Assembly (NCBI GenBank): GCA_016859345.1
Contig: CM029124.1
Location: 25,376,480 to 25,440,479 of the forward strand
Source of the DNA: Istiophorus platypterus
Taxonomy: Eukaryota; Chordata; Actinopteri; Istiophoriformes; Istiophoridae
Length of the DNA: 64,000 nucleotides
Reading direction: 5' to 3'
Shown here: piece after piece, positions 37,421 to 49,141 of the stretch
Layout: each line of letters opens with the position of its first letter
Numbering within the stretch: the stretch's first letter is position 1
Made by a program: the position numbers and the translations under genes
The notes under the pieces: model-generated
What the model was told of the DNA's origin: nothing
What the model saw: only the letters and a program-made list of their open reading frames with translations
Databases searched by the model: none

Positions 37421-39429
37421 GACTGTTCTTGCTGACAGTCTGATCATGTCATGCATTGACACGCTCAGTCACCTGCTATTCTGAAGGGCTGCTTTTCTGT
37501 TTTCTTACATATCACACAATGCATGAGCACAGTCATTCAAATGTACACCACAATTCCCATACCCTACTGATGTCTTACAAACAGCTCTAAATGCAGATGT
37601 CACTTTAGCTATTATATTGAACCACCAGCCAGTTTGGCAGTCTATATAACTGAAGCTCCTCCCATCTGTGCCCCAACCATGAGTCTTGTTTAAAAGTCAC
37701 TTCAATCTTTTCCTCTTGCCACCTTGATACAAAATCAAAATCAGCTGTGCCTGCTGAGCAGTTTTAGACATGCTACAACAGGACCAGAACAGTGGGGCCA
37801 GCCCTATACAAATGAATGTCTGTTGGTGACTGACTGATTGATGAAGCATACCATTGGTCAGTCAAATGTGACAGATATATACATTTAGTATATCTCTTAC
37901 ACATAGACATACGTGTATTGTGTTGTCTAGAGACATTTAGCAGCTTTTCCAGCAGGCTTTAGCTACTTTCTATTGACAGTAGTTGTTTTGACTAAATCCT
38001 CAGCTTTACACATTGGCCATAGGTGGTCCAGCCATTTACTACTGACTTAGTCGTGGTCCTTTTATTTGTCACCCGTCTGTATATATATGATGTTGCATTA
38101 CCTAAGCTGCATTCTAGCCCAGAAAGCTAGACAGCTAGGCTGTATCTGGCATATTCTTAATGGTTTTTGGTAATCAAGTTTTAAATTTCCATTCTGACCA
38201 CCGTTATTTTTTTAATATAAGCAGGCTATTATAGGACTGAGTTTCACTGTCACCATGATTCTTTCCTATCCCATGTCCTAAATGCTAGGATGATAACCTA
38301 CTATTTTTCCGTTTCTCTACTGTAATTGTCTCTATAATTAGGCTATAATACATTTTTTTCTTTAAAAAAAGTGCATTACCCACATATCTGAGTATTTTTT
38401 TTGTAAGCCTTATTATCCTAATCTAAAAGAGAGACTTTCCATAATTTTTGATTAATAATCTCTTTGAATAATGGTAACAATGCAGTAGGTTAGGCTATCA
38501 TCTTCTCTTGTTGTCATGGAAAATCTTGTCATGTCTTTTTCCTCCTGGGAGAAGGAGAAAGAGAGCAAAGCTAATTTAATAAAGGGTTGCAATGCAGCAG
38601 AGCATGCCCACAGTTGAGTGGTCAGGGAGTGGACATTTTTTCCCAGAATTCCACTCACACACTGGTGGCTATGAAAATAAATTTTGAGCATGATAATTTC
38701 TCAAGTAAAAATTCATGCTGATTTTAATTTCTAAACTACATTATCAAACCCTTAATGCATATCTGTCTGCAGGCACTTGGGGTCAGTATGGTATATGTCC
38801 ACATCTATCTAGTAGAGGTGTCCAACTTTCTTCCTTTAATTAGTGAAACTGAATAGTTTGGCATGCACGATTATTTTATCAGCTGGAAGAACATGTCCAT
38901 ATATGATAATTAAATCTCTGACTAGAGTCACCTCTATTTATATGCACAGAGTTCTTTGTGCAATTCCCAAGTAGTAGGCCATTGTGGATAATGTAATACA
39001 ATCACCAAAAACAGCCAGGGCATTTTACATTTAAATATGAGCAGTGGTTCTCTGCCTGCCCGCTCAAATTGATCCACCCTGCACAAGTGGACCGCCTAAA
39101 ATACTACATCATACTTGTATATATGACAGTTGACAGGTTGAGTATATCACACCTGAAAGGTACATCGGAATTGCATAGAAGACACATGATAGGAATGTAG
39201 CCCAAACATAACCACTAGCAAGAGCCCACATGACCACAACATAGGCATACATAAAGCCCCATGCAGCCCCTACATCAAAAATGGGTGGGTATGTTGACTC
39301 CAATCAATAGCATGGAAGTCTTAATGGTCCATATACCCTAAGACATCCAAAATGGAAGTGTTAACAGGGTACTTTTTGTATCTGTACAAATTTGACCTCT
39401 TAATGTAGACACTGAATTAGAAATGTTGG

Positions 39430-40420
39430 CCCTATTCAATATCTCATAGTACCTTACCATCCCAGTAGAGCATGTCATTCCCAGAATGCAGGACTACTTG
39501 TGATTCCTAGAGTCTCCACAAGAAGAATGGGAGGCAGAGCTTTCAGTTATCAGGCTCCTCTGCTGTGGAAACATCTTCCAGTTTGGGTCCAGGAGGCAGA
39601 CACCCTCTCCACATTTAAGAGTCAGCTTAAAACCTTCCCTTTTAATAAAGATTGTAGTTAGGGGTGGTTCAGGCTCAGTTCGAGCCCTCCCCTCACTATG
39701 CTGCTGTAGGACTAGACTGCAGGGGACTTCCCATGATGCAGCAAGCTTCCCTTTCCACCACCTCCTCCTCTCTCCATGTGCTCATTTACACCTCAAAAAT
39801 GCTCATTACTAACTGTCCTCCCTCTCTCCCACAGTTTTGTGCTTCCTCATCTCTGTCCTCTTCCTCCTGTTGCTTTCTGCAGGTTTTTCTGCCTCTGATG
39901 CTGCAGAGTCTGGATCCATGGTTGCCGTCAACCTACTGCCCCATGAGCATGATCAACACCCACTGCTGTAATTATTATGATTACTACTGTTACCATTTCA
40001 TTTAGTCCTATTAGTAATATTATTAGCCCGGTTAGTATAACTATAGTATAGATAGTTAATAGACCCATTATTGTGCTATGCTCTCTCTCCTCCCTCCTGC
40101 CCCCCATCTCTCTCTCTCTCTTGCTCTCTCTCCTTCACCCTCTCCCTCGCTCTCTTTCTCTCTCTCTCAACCAAGCCAGTCGAGGCAGACAGCCGTCCAA
40201 CATGAGCCAGGATCTGTTCAACGTTTCTACCTGTTAAAAGGGAGTTTTTTGTTGTCACTGTCACCAAGTGCTGCTCATGGGGGAAATGTTGGGTCTCTGT
40301 AAATAATAACTATAAAGAGTCTGGTCTAGACCTGCTCTATATGAAAAGTGCCATGAGATAACGTCTGTTATGATATGGCGGTATATAAATAAAGTTGAAT
40401 TGAATTGAATTGAATACCCT
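39430..40420 (+). mobile_element. CR1/L2-type LINE, 3' end
   Basis: Starts in the last part of ORF2: the equivalent of SQNAGLLVIPRVSTRRMGG, FSYQAPLLWKHLP and EADTLSTFKSQLKTF (39440-39655, with one frame change). Continues through the 3' UTR, with CTGGATCCATGGTTGC, a CT-rich tract (40080-40165), TGGGTCTCTGTAAATAATAA and CTCTATATGAAAAGTGCC. Ends in the terminal tail TATAAATAAAGTTGAATTG plus repeated GAATT units at about 40400-40418, the insertion end expected of this family. Confidence 0.85.
40080..40165 (+). repeat. CT-rich simple repeat in LINE 3' UTR
   Basis: Imperfect CT/CTCC tract, part of the LINE 3' UTR. It creates Arg/Glu-rich and Ser/Leu-rich shadow frames on both strands. Confidence 0.85.
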
Positions 40421-40539
40421 ACCTCCCCCAGTGATTGCCTTATCAGGCTAAGCCGTGCATGCCTATTATTTGGTCTAGCAGATACATGTGTAGTAATTAC
40501 AAACTAATTTCCAGCACTTGTTTCATCAGCAATGTTTTA

Positions 40540-41250
40540 GAAAAATGTGGTATTAAATCAATGATCTTTTACACAACAGTATTTATAATGTCTTTCAGTC
40601 AGGGTCTAGAAATAATTGAAGCACTTGATTCGCTCAGAGGTCCCACAAGGATCAAAGTAAGGACCATACCATTTAACCTATAAATGTTCCTACTTGGCGG
40701 GGTCATAAGGAAACACAGTATATCCTAACATCCATATGCTGATGAGACATAGCTGTGCATCTCTCTGTTGTATGATAATCTAAATCCCATGAGAAGGCTG
40801 ATGTTCAAAAATTGGCTGCAGGTGAATAACCATAAGATGGAAACACTAGTTGTAAAATTGATTCAGAAAACTTAGAGATTCAATCTCTATATCACTGTGA
40901 ACAATGCGACCACCAGGTCATCTGGTAGTTGTCTTCTAACGTCTTTAAATTGTACCCAGGATAAAATACAGGTCTTCAGAAGGAGCTTTTGTTTTGTTCT
41001 CTCCTGCTCTTTGGAACACACCGACAGATGACCTGAAATAAGTCACTACAGGTTCCAAATTAAAAAGAATTTAAAAAAAAAAAAAAAAAAACTCTCTCAG
41101 GCTTCTGACAATTCCATTTTTACTTGACTGTGTGCAGCTGGAGAACTGGATGACTAATTTTTGATTTTACTTCATTATGCATCTGTGATCTTGAACTACC
41201 GTTGTGATTGAAAGACGGTATAAAAATCAAAGTGATTTTACTATATAGCT
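40540..41250 (+). mobile_element. LINE reverse transcriptase 3' fragment (different family)
   Basis: Immediately follows the previous LINE end. GPTRIKVRTIPFNL corresponds to GVPQGSVLGPxLFNL. Next come LLGGVIRKHSIS and HPYADET with CISL, the YADDTQLYIS active-site block (second Asp now Glu, followed by a stop). A large internal deletion leads to the C-terminal ALWNTLPTDDL. A degenerate tail GGTATAAAAATCAAAGTGAT ends near 41240. An A20-type run sits at 41070-41090. Confidence 0.7.
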
Positions 41251-41394
41251 TAAGGTGTGAGATGTTTGTCTATATATACAAATGGGAACATGTATATTTT
41301 TAATAGTAATAAATTGAAGGTTTGGCTGTGGTCTCTTGCAGTGGTTTTTTTCATCCCTCCGGTTGTAAGTAACCATTTCGCACTTGGTTCCACT

Positions 41395-41540
41395 GGTAGG
41401 AGAAATATTCAGATCCTTTACTTAAGTAAAAGTACCAATACAGCAACCTAAAAATACTTGATTACAAGTAAAAGTCCTGCAAGAAAAATCCTACTAAAGT
41501 AAAAATGCATAAATATTAGCAGCAAAATGTAGTTGTGAGG
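41395..41540 (+). repeat. short percomorph interspersed repeat (family B)
   Basis: AAATATTCAGATCCTTTACT, TTAAGTAAAAGTACCAATAC, ACAAGTAAAAGTCCTGCAAG. This combination of AAGTAAAAGT motifs belongs to a very abundant small percomorph repeat. No coding capacity. Confidence 0.7.
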
Positions 41541-42384
41541 AAGGATATGCTTACTGACTGCAAGGTACCTATGCTGGGAGGCTCTTCACAAGTGAAGCAC
41601 TTTTCCACTCCAGAATCCTCTGAAATGGCCCCCTGTGTGCAGAGGACCAAAGTAGTCCTGAGATGTATCAATTCAAGATTTTAGCCCCAGCCCCAGTAAA
41701 AACCCTCTTAGAACTCTCAGAGCCAAGCATGTAGTTACAATAGCACTCTTGTGAAAAATGCCAAATGCAAATGTACATAGCAGTGGATTTCTATGAAGAG
41801 ACCTGCTGTCATTTTCAACTAATGACAATGCATAAAAGACTCTGAAGGGAAAGAATGCTGTCTGGTGGTGCTTCAATAGACGTCAAAAGCACAACTCCTA
41901 ACCATTGCTCCAGATATGAAAAATACTGAGTAACTGGTTGGCAAAAATGGCATAAAGGTTCCCCTAATGATGAGTCTTAATCAGTACATTTTTGAAAATG
42001 AGAGTGGTTTCATACTCCCACTCAAGGACGAGATGCTTGGGGAGGTGTGCTGCTCACCTCTGATTAGAGGGCATTAAACATTTTTTTTTTTTTAATATGC
42101 AACAAATATTTTATAGTTATAATATGTAATTTCATGACATAAAGTCCTAAACAGCTGACTCTATGTCGGCATTGGCCTTGCAAGATTCAGAACGATTTAA
42201 AAGAGTAGATGGCATGTTGAGTAACTTTCAACCAGTTACATGAAGATTTGTATAAAAAAATTTAAATATTCAAAAGCAGCATTGATGTGTTTCATTACAG
42301 TACAGTCAAATCACTTTATTCAAGACTCAAAAAACATGTTAAATACGCATTACCTCTTTAAAGTAAAAGTGCTGGTTTGGTCAT

Positions 42385-42412
42385 TATATATATATATATA
42401 TATCTATATATC
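42385..42412. repeat. TA microsatellite
   Basis: About 10 TA units with one interruption (TATCTATATAT). Confidence 0.9.
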
Positions 42413-42499
42413 AGATTACTAATACTGAGCCATATGTGCATAAGCAGCATGTTACAGTTGTGGCTGCTGGAGGTGGCGCTAGTTTGAACTATTTTACAT

Positions 42500-43075
42500 A
42501 CTGTCTTCTATGCAGGGACACCAGATATATGAGAGCTCATAAGATGATTAATGGGAGAGTAAAGACTTAAAAACAAACTTCTGATACAAAAATCTCTTTT
42601 TAGTTTTGGGACTTTTTGTCTAATCTTTGATGAGACAATGCTGGAGTGGCTTTTGGACAAGTTTAGAAAATCTGCGGAGAGACCTGAAGATTGCAGTTTG
42701 TAAATCCTTCCCATCCAATCTGATGGGGCTTGAGAGGATCTGCTAGAAAGAATGGGATGAACTCCCTGTATCTGAATGTGCAAAGCTTGTAGAAACTTAC
42801 CAGCGATGTCTCCAAGCAATTGCTGCAGAAGGGGCTTCTACAAAGTAGTGACTTATGGGTCTTAACACTTTTGTAAATGAGAGATTTCAGTGTTTTCTCT
42901 TTTAATTAATTTGCAAAAAATTCTAAAAAAGTTTTTTCCTTTGTCATTATTGATTACTTAGTGTAGATTCAATGGTGATTAAATGGCATTTTTTCCATAA
43001 CAATTAATCTGTGACACAGTGAAGTGTCTATTGAAGTGAAGGGGTCTGAATACTTTCTGAAGACACTGTAAATGG
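42500..43075 (+). mobile_element. Tc1-like transposon, 3' half
   Basis: Transposase C-terminal sequence: GAGACCTGAAGATTGCAG, CCATCCAATCTGATGGGGCT, GAGAGGATCTGC. The right non-coding end follows, with GCTTCTACAAAGTAGTGAC, TTTGCAAAAAATTCTAAAAA and TTTGTCATTATTGATTA. It ends in the terminal repeat GTGAAGGGGTCTGAATACTT then TCTGAAGACACTGTA at 43073. It is the same family as the solitary end at 7 kb. The 5' half is missing. Confidence 0.8.
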
Positions 43076-44146
43076 AGTTATGTAACAGGTATTAGGAGGC
43101 ATTGCAATCTAGACAGCCATTCACATCTATCAAGGCATTTATTGTTTTAGCAAACTGAGAGGTTCTCCCATGGATGTCACAGTTATTTGATTCTGTCTTT
43201 TCTAGCCTCTCACACTTCCTTCCTTTTTCTGTAAAAGAGAGTAATAATTAATTTTAAACAGCACCATTCAGGAGGCATTGCTTAAGTCTTTGTAACATAA
43301 TTGCTGGAGTTGGAAGTTGAAAAAATCCTGTTACTACCCAACTGCAGGCTCACATTCTGTCCATATCTTCAGTGTCAGAGCAGATGTGGTGTGTATTAAG
43401 TAGGGTTGAAGTTTTTCCAAAAATTTAAAATTATTAAAATTATATTTAACTCTTTTTCCAGGGATTCCCAGGATATCTCACTTGGAAAATCGGATGAATT
43501 CGATGGTCCACCTGTTGAACAGCACTGTGTAATCTGCCCTGCTGCTCTGAATCTGGATAGAGGTCTGCATATCTCTAGCTATGCACTGTAGTCCCTTCTC
43601 TAAAAAAAATTCTGCCACGATGCAGAACTTCGAAATGATGTCTTGACATGTAAATTAATTGGAAAACAGTCAAGTGAAAAGTTGATGCAGTTAGCTCTCT
43701 GTTAATACCATATATGACAGTTCACAATAGATATTTATAAGACAAATAGGCAGAAAGCAGGGTGAATGACATACAAAAAAGGGATGTAGCTGGTGTATTG
43801 GGGTGACGTGTTGGAGACAGTATTATTACATACAATGTGTCTTACACATCACAATAAACATCATGTCTGCTTTAGTACATATTAAAATCATGGTAATGTT
43901 GCATAGAAATGCAAAAGTGTAAACTGAACTGAAAAGTAAGCAAAGTAAAATTTGGCAATGATACAAGTATTCATTACTATGATGGTCACGATTATGTATC
44001 TCAAATCCAGTTCCTGAAAGTTGATTTTTTGGGAACCAAAGAAAATTGGAAATGAGAGACAAAGGGCAGAAAAGGCATTTGAAAATATGTTTACAAAACC
44101 ATTATGTAGAATTTTCCACATTCCCATTTTCCCTTTTCTTACTCAC

Positions 44147-44298
44147 CATGGAAGGGGTTGTGTCCCATTCTTAGGGGGATCGGCCTCTCAGGTTGGGACT
44201 GAACGTGCGTCTGTGTGTGTGTGGTGTGTGTGTAGTAGTATTTTGGCTTTATAACATACTGCTGGCTCTGAACTGGGTTCACGGGCATGGGCCAGATC
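44147..44298 (-). CDS. ltbp1: ltbp1 exon: long-form linker
   Basis: A 152-nt exon with acceptor CTTTCCTTCCAG and donor GTGAGT. It enters with one base (completing CA|G, Gln) and leaves with one base (G). The peptide begins IWPMPVNPVQSQQYVIKPKYY. The core QSQQYVIKPKY matches my memory of the LTBP1 linker between the first EGF and the conserved GRIKVVF segment, which is present only in the long isoform. The middle is a coding CA-rich run (THTTHTQTH), followed by VQSQPERPIPLRMGHNPFH. No domain is known here. The segment acts as an extended spacer and in mammals belongs to the matrix-binding N-terminal region. Identity rests on the short motif and on phase agreement with both neighbouring exons, 12.3 kb and 11.7 kb away. 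Confidence 0.85.
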
Positions 44299-44389
44299 CT
44301 GGAAGGAAAGAGGAAGACATAATTGATTACAAGAAAAACATAATTTTTAAATTAAATGGCAATATTAGTTAACAAATCAATGACATAGA

Positions 44390-45000
44390 TGTACAGTGCA
44401 GACCATAAGTATTTGGACAGTAACATGTTTTTTTTGTTCTTTTTTTTTTTTGGTCATCCAGGCTCTGAACTTCAGCACATTCACTTTGAAATAAAATAAT
44501 GGATATCATATTAAAGTGCTAGGTCTCAGCCTTGATTTTACTAGGCTCACATCAATATTGAAAGATATGTGAGTGAAATATAGCCACTTTAACATACAGC
44601 AGACTGGACACTTGGCTACTAAATGTTTCTGTGGTAGCTGTGTGTCATTTCAAAGATTCACCACAAGATGCGAACCCCTAATAAACCTCAAAAAAAAAGA
44701 AAGGTCAGGCTACAGATCACAAAAACACTGCCAGGAAACTGGCAGAGCTCTGGAAGAAAGTTCTATAGATTGCTGATTTCACTGCAGAGGGAAGCAAAAG
44801 GATGAATACTGTGGTATATAGGAGTATCCTGTGCTCAGAATGAATCAAATGCATCAAAATTCACTGGATGACAGTTCATCATTCAGCTGGACAACAATCC
44901 CAAACACAAGGCCAAAGCAACCACAGAGACTTTAAGGGTAAAGAGGTGGAACATCCCTGCCTGGCTGAGAAAATATTTTTACCGGAGTCCTTTATTAAAC
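44390..45000 (+). mobile_element. Tc1-like transposon, internal-deletion derivative
   Basis: The left terminal repeat ACAGTGCAGACCATAAGTAT then TTGGACAG (44393 on) is followed by subterminal sequence. Two transposase segments are then joined: FTTRCEPLINLKKKER (44655-44703) and, after a gap, LDNNPKHKAKATTETLRVKR near 44890-44940, the equivalent of DNDPKHTAKAT. The middle of the DDE domain and the right end are missing. It begins about 90 bp upstream, in ltbp1 sense, of the 44298 acceptor. Confidence 0.75.
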
Positions 45001-46369
45001 ATTTAAAATGGGTATGACATGGATTTATTTCATCACTGGAGTCATATGCATGCAGAAAATCAAAGGCAAATGTATTTCTGCATCAGCGAGGAAAATATTT
45101 AAATGTATTTACAGACTGTACCACACAGTCTACAATGTTAGTTTAAGCCATTCTCTCACTTATGGCCTACATGGCCCAGAACACCTGGCCACATGTGTTT
45201 TTATAGTTTGGGCTAACCCCGCTATTGGGTAGTAAATGAGAGAACAAGGGAGGGATTTCAGACATAGCCTTAGTTTGGTTTATATGTTATCTAGCAGTTG
45301 CATCTTCAAAGGTATTTTCTTGATCTCACATGTCTGCTCTCTGCCTGGAATGATAAATTTTTCCCCAAGTGAAACCAACACCTAGGGCTACAGACTTAAC
45401 ATATGTGCAAGAAGAGAAGAGTTTGGCATAGAGGAAATGTTAGATTCAAATGGTGCAATCAACATGTAATGTTTTCATGTATAAAGCATACTGCTTTTCA
45501 AGACGCAACTTGCCATAGGATAGCAAGTAAAAAAAAAAAATTTGACTTCTCAACTAAGGTTTGTGTAAGGAACATTATGTGACCGACTCATGGAGTGCCA
45601 AGCTACCTAATGTGCCAAGATTCGGGATAAGGGAGGTCCTGGTGCTTCCTTATGCAATGCTTTTTGTAGATAATAGTGTTCTTCCAGGGGAGTTAGTGAG
45701 TAAGTGATGGAGTAGGTGGTTCACAGATCTCTTCAGAACATTTTGTCATTTAAATAATCTTTTGATGTAATATCAATGAAAAAATACCTCATGAAAAAGA
45801 ATTTATGTCTGGTAAAAAATACAAAACAGGGTGACAAGTGACTTTCTGGGTATTCAGATGATGGTGTAGTTTTACAGTGCACAGTGCAACAGCTTTCAAC
45901 TCAGTTGGCTGCCTTAGAGGATATATGAGAGAACTTTGAAGGAAGATCCAGATGCAAAAATATCCCAATTGCAGGTGTACAAGACTGCACTGCACTGTAG
46001 TCTCCCTTCAGCTCAAAGCAGCTTTCCAGCTTGAAAAGGCTCTTTTACTGGGAAGACCACCAGGGCCCCCATTGGGTCTTCGTGCCCCATCTTCATTACT
46101 TCAAAGACTGTTCCACCACCCTGCATCTTGAAGATGAATGATATGACAAATAAGGGAAAGTGAGCCATGGTTAATTTGCAAGCTAACAAATAGATACAGA
46201 CTCACAGATGCAGACTCACACATGGGAACACTTCAAATATAGAACATCCTGACATGGACTGAACCAACACAATACCCTAGATATGTCTTACTGACCAAGG
46301 AGCGAGCACAAGGGAGGGAAACAAAAGACTCTACATCCCGGATCATCAACTTCAGTTAGAGTTCACTCT

Positions 46370-47407
46370 GATGTCGCCTGCAACACGGAAAAGGCCACAG
46401 CAGGAGGATTGCATGAATCCCTATAACAACGGTGTATGCATAGCAAGAAAGGACCATTTATCTTAAATTATTACAGAGAATGCTGGAAACTGTGGAGTAC
46501 TATTCTCCACCATTGACCAGCTACTCAACACTGCTTCCACCCCTCCACAGTCTCCAACAGCAAAGTGTGAGGAGCTCACACTATTTTTTAACAACAAAAT
46601 ATCCACAATCAGAGCCAGTATTGCTGCTGGTGTAAACAAAGGTGATCTAAGCAAACCCTGCAATGTAACCTTAGGAAGATTTACATGCATCATTTTAACT
46701 GAGCTTTTTCGATACTGTCATCAACTCGTCCACCTCTTGTACTCATCCTGTAACAACTGCATTCTTAAGCGGTTGTTTAATGGTGTCTGAAGTCATATCC
46801 ATAATTTTATAAATACATCTCTTAGTTTTGAAGCTATGTTCCCTCATGCCTTCAGAACAGCTGCTATAAAACCATTATTAAAGAAATCAACCCTAGAAAG
46901 TAATGTACTGAGTAACTATAGACTGATATCCAACCTTTCTTTCATTAATAAAATACATGAAAAGATAGTTTCAGTGCATAATAAATTCCTTTCTCAAAGA
47001 AATCAAAATTCCGGAGGAGTTTCCCTCAGGCTTTAGAGCATGCCATAGTACTGAAACTGCTCTCACAAAGATAACCAGTGACTTCAGGCTGAGCTACAAT
47101 GAGAATAAGATCACACTTCTTATCCTTTCAGACTCAAGTGCAGCGTTTGATATTGGTCTTTCTGACTGTGTGTTAAACTGTTTCAAAAGCATCAAAGGGA
47201 GATAGTTTTATGCCAGTCTTGGAGATTACGTGTCTGAAAAACAAAACAGCAGCTATGGGGTCCATAAGGGAGCTGCCTTGCTGCCAGTTGGTCACAACAT
47301 AAGGGAGGACAATATACATTTCCATAGTCACACAGATGACACACAACTGTCTTTATCTCCAGAACCAAATGATGCTGCAGCCATAAACCCCATCACTGAG
47401 TTAAATG
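46370..47407 (+). mobile_element. outer LINE (L2/CR1-type), 5' segment
   Basis: 46500-46660 reads LLNTASTPPQSPTAKCEELT and FFNNKISTIRASI, the linker between endonuclease and RT in these LINEs. At 46836-47036 it reads AAIKPLLKKSTLESNVLSNY, then LISNLSFINKI, the start of the RT domain. 47100-47400 continues with the SSAAFD region, GVHKGAALLPVGHNIREDN and the catalytic block HTDDTQLSLSPEPNDAA. Frameshifts break it. Its continuation is found at 49142, after an insertion. Confidence 0.8.
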
Positions 47408-49141
47408 AGAATGACGCTCGACTCTATTGCCCCTCTAAAAGAAAATATAATAAAACAAAGGAGTTTAGTTCCGTGTTTTAACTCTCAAACCCTCATATTA
47501 AAGCAGACAACATGAAAACTTGAAAGGATATGGCGCTCAACTAAACCGGAACAATCCAGCCTAGCCTGGCATGAAAGTCTTAAAACTTACAGGAAAGCCC
47601 TCAGCAATGCCAGAGCAACCTATTACTCATCTTTAATAGGGGAAAATAAAAACCACCCTAGGTTTCTTTTCAACACTGTAGCCAGGCTGACTGAGAGTCA
47701 TAGCTCGATTGATCCATGTATTCCTATAACTCTCAGTATGATTTCATGAGCTTCTTTAATGATAAAATTCCTCCTGCCCTCAACTGGTACTGATTTGTCC
47801 TCAAACACAAGAACCATAGAAAGAGTCGTAAAACCTCAAATATACTTAGTTTCTCTCCTATCGACCTTCACAAACTAACTTCAATGATCTCTATAAAGGA
47901 CTCGCTCTAAGCTAGTTCTGTGCTTGGACCAGTTCTGTTCACTGTATATATGCTTCCCTTAGGCAATATTATCAGGAAACACTCCATAAATTTCCACTGT
48001 CAAGCAGATGATATCCAATTGTACCTATCAATGAAGCCATCTGATACCAATCAGTCAGCTAAACTTCAAGCATGTCTTAAGGATATAAAGGATATAAAGG
48101 ATATAAAGATCTTGATGACCAGGAACTTCCTACTATTGAGCTCAGATAAAACTGAAGTTATTGTGCTTGGTCTGCAACACCTCAGAAACACATTATCTAA
48201 TGATATACTTACTCTAGATGGCATTGCTCTGGCCTCTAGCACCACCGTTATGAATCTTCGAGTTATCTTTGATCAGGACATGTCCTTTAATTCCCTGATA
48301 AACTTCATGGAAGTTTTTCTACTTAAAAAATATTGCAAAAATCCAGAACATCCTTTCTCAAAATTACACAGAAAAACTATTATATGCTTTCGTTACTTCT
48401 AAAGTCAACAATTGCAAATCCTCATTATCAGGCTGTCACAGTAAAACTTTAAATACTCTCCAGCTGATTTAGAATGCTGCAGCGAGATTATTGACAAAAA
48501 CCAGAAAAAGAGATCAAAAGAGATTTCCTGTATTAGCCTCTATGCACTGACTCTCTGTGAAATCCAGACTACAATTTAAAATCCTCCTCCTCACCTCCAA
48601 AGCTCTTACTGGCCAGGAACCATCCTATCTTTAAGAGCTCATAGTAACCTTATTATCCCAGTAGAACACTTCGGTCCCAGAATGCAGACCTACTTGTGGT
48701 ACCTAGAGTCTCTACAAGCAGAATGGGGGGCAGAGCCTTCAGTTATCAGGCTCCTCTTCAGTGGAACCATCATCCAGTTTGGGTCCGTGAGGATGACACT
48801 CTCTCCACATTTAAGAATAGACTTAAAACCTTCCTCTTTGATATAGCTTATGATTAGGGCTGGCTTAGACTCAGCTCTGTCTCTCTCTCTCTCAACCCAG
48901 CTGGTCGATGCAGATGGCTGCCCACCATGAGCTAGGGTTTGTTCAATATTTCTACCTGTTAAAAGGGAGTTTTTCGTTGCCACTGTTGCTGAGTGCTTGC
49001 ACATGGTGGACATTTTGGGTCTCTGTAAATAATTACTATAAAGAGTTTTGTCTATACCTGCTCTTTTTAGAAAAGTGCCCTGAGATAACCCCTGTTACGA
49101 TATGATGCTATTTAAAAAAAACTGAATTTAACTGAATTTAA
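47408..49141 (+). mobile_element. inner LINE (CR1/L2-type), inserted in the outer LINE
   Basis: Starts abruptly inside ORF2 with the equivalent of DSIAPLKRK (47415-47440). It continues KLERIWRSTKPEQSSLAWHE and ALSNARATYYSSLIGENK. After an internal deletion it gives a 160-residue open stretch (47920-48402) with MLGPVLFTVYMLPLGNIIRK, the catalytic region FHCQADDIQLYL and LLLSSDKTEVIVLGLQ. The thumb, C-terminal domain and 3' UTR follow (TCGATGCAGATGGCTGCC; GGGTCTCTGTAAATAATTAC), and it ends in two CTGAATTTAA-type tail units at 49120-49141. This is the same family as the 39.4-kb copy. A 9-bp unit (GATATAAAG) is repeated three times at about 48083-48110. Confidence 0.8.

Larger units (their letters stand above)
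32473..44146 (-). other. ltbp1: ltbp1 intron between linker exon and four-Cys exon
   Basis: An 11.7-kb phase-1 intron, where the promoter and first exon of a short isoform would be expected by analogy with mammals. It holds a LINE ORF1 remnant (34570-35800), a Tc1-like copy (36750-37420), two LINE 3' parts (39430-40420 and 40540-41250), a short interspersed repeat (41395-41540) and a Tc1 3' half (42500-43075). 32473-34569, 37421-39429, 41541-42499 and 43076-44146 show nothing I can name. 35990-36460 may be an old LINE but is too worn to place. Confidence 0.8.

Noticed and set aside
40076..40302. Arg/Glu-rich and Ser/Leu/Pro-rich frames
   Set aside because: Both are translations of the CT-rich tract in a LINE 3' UTR.
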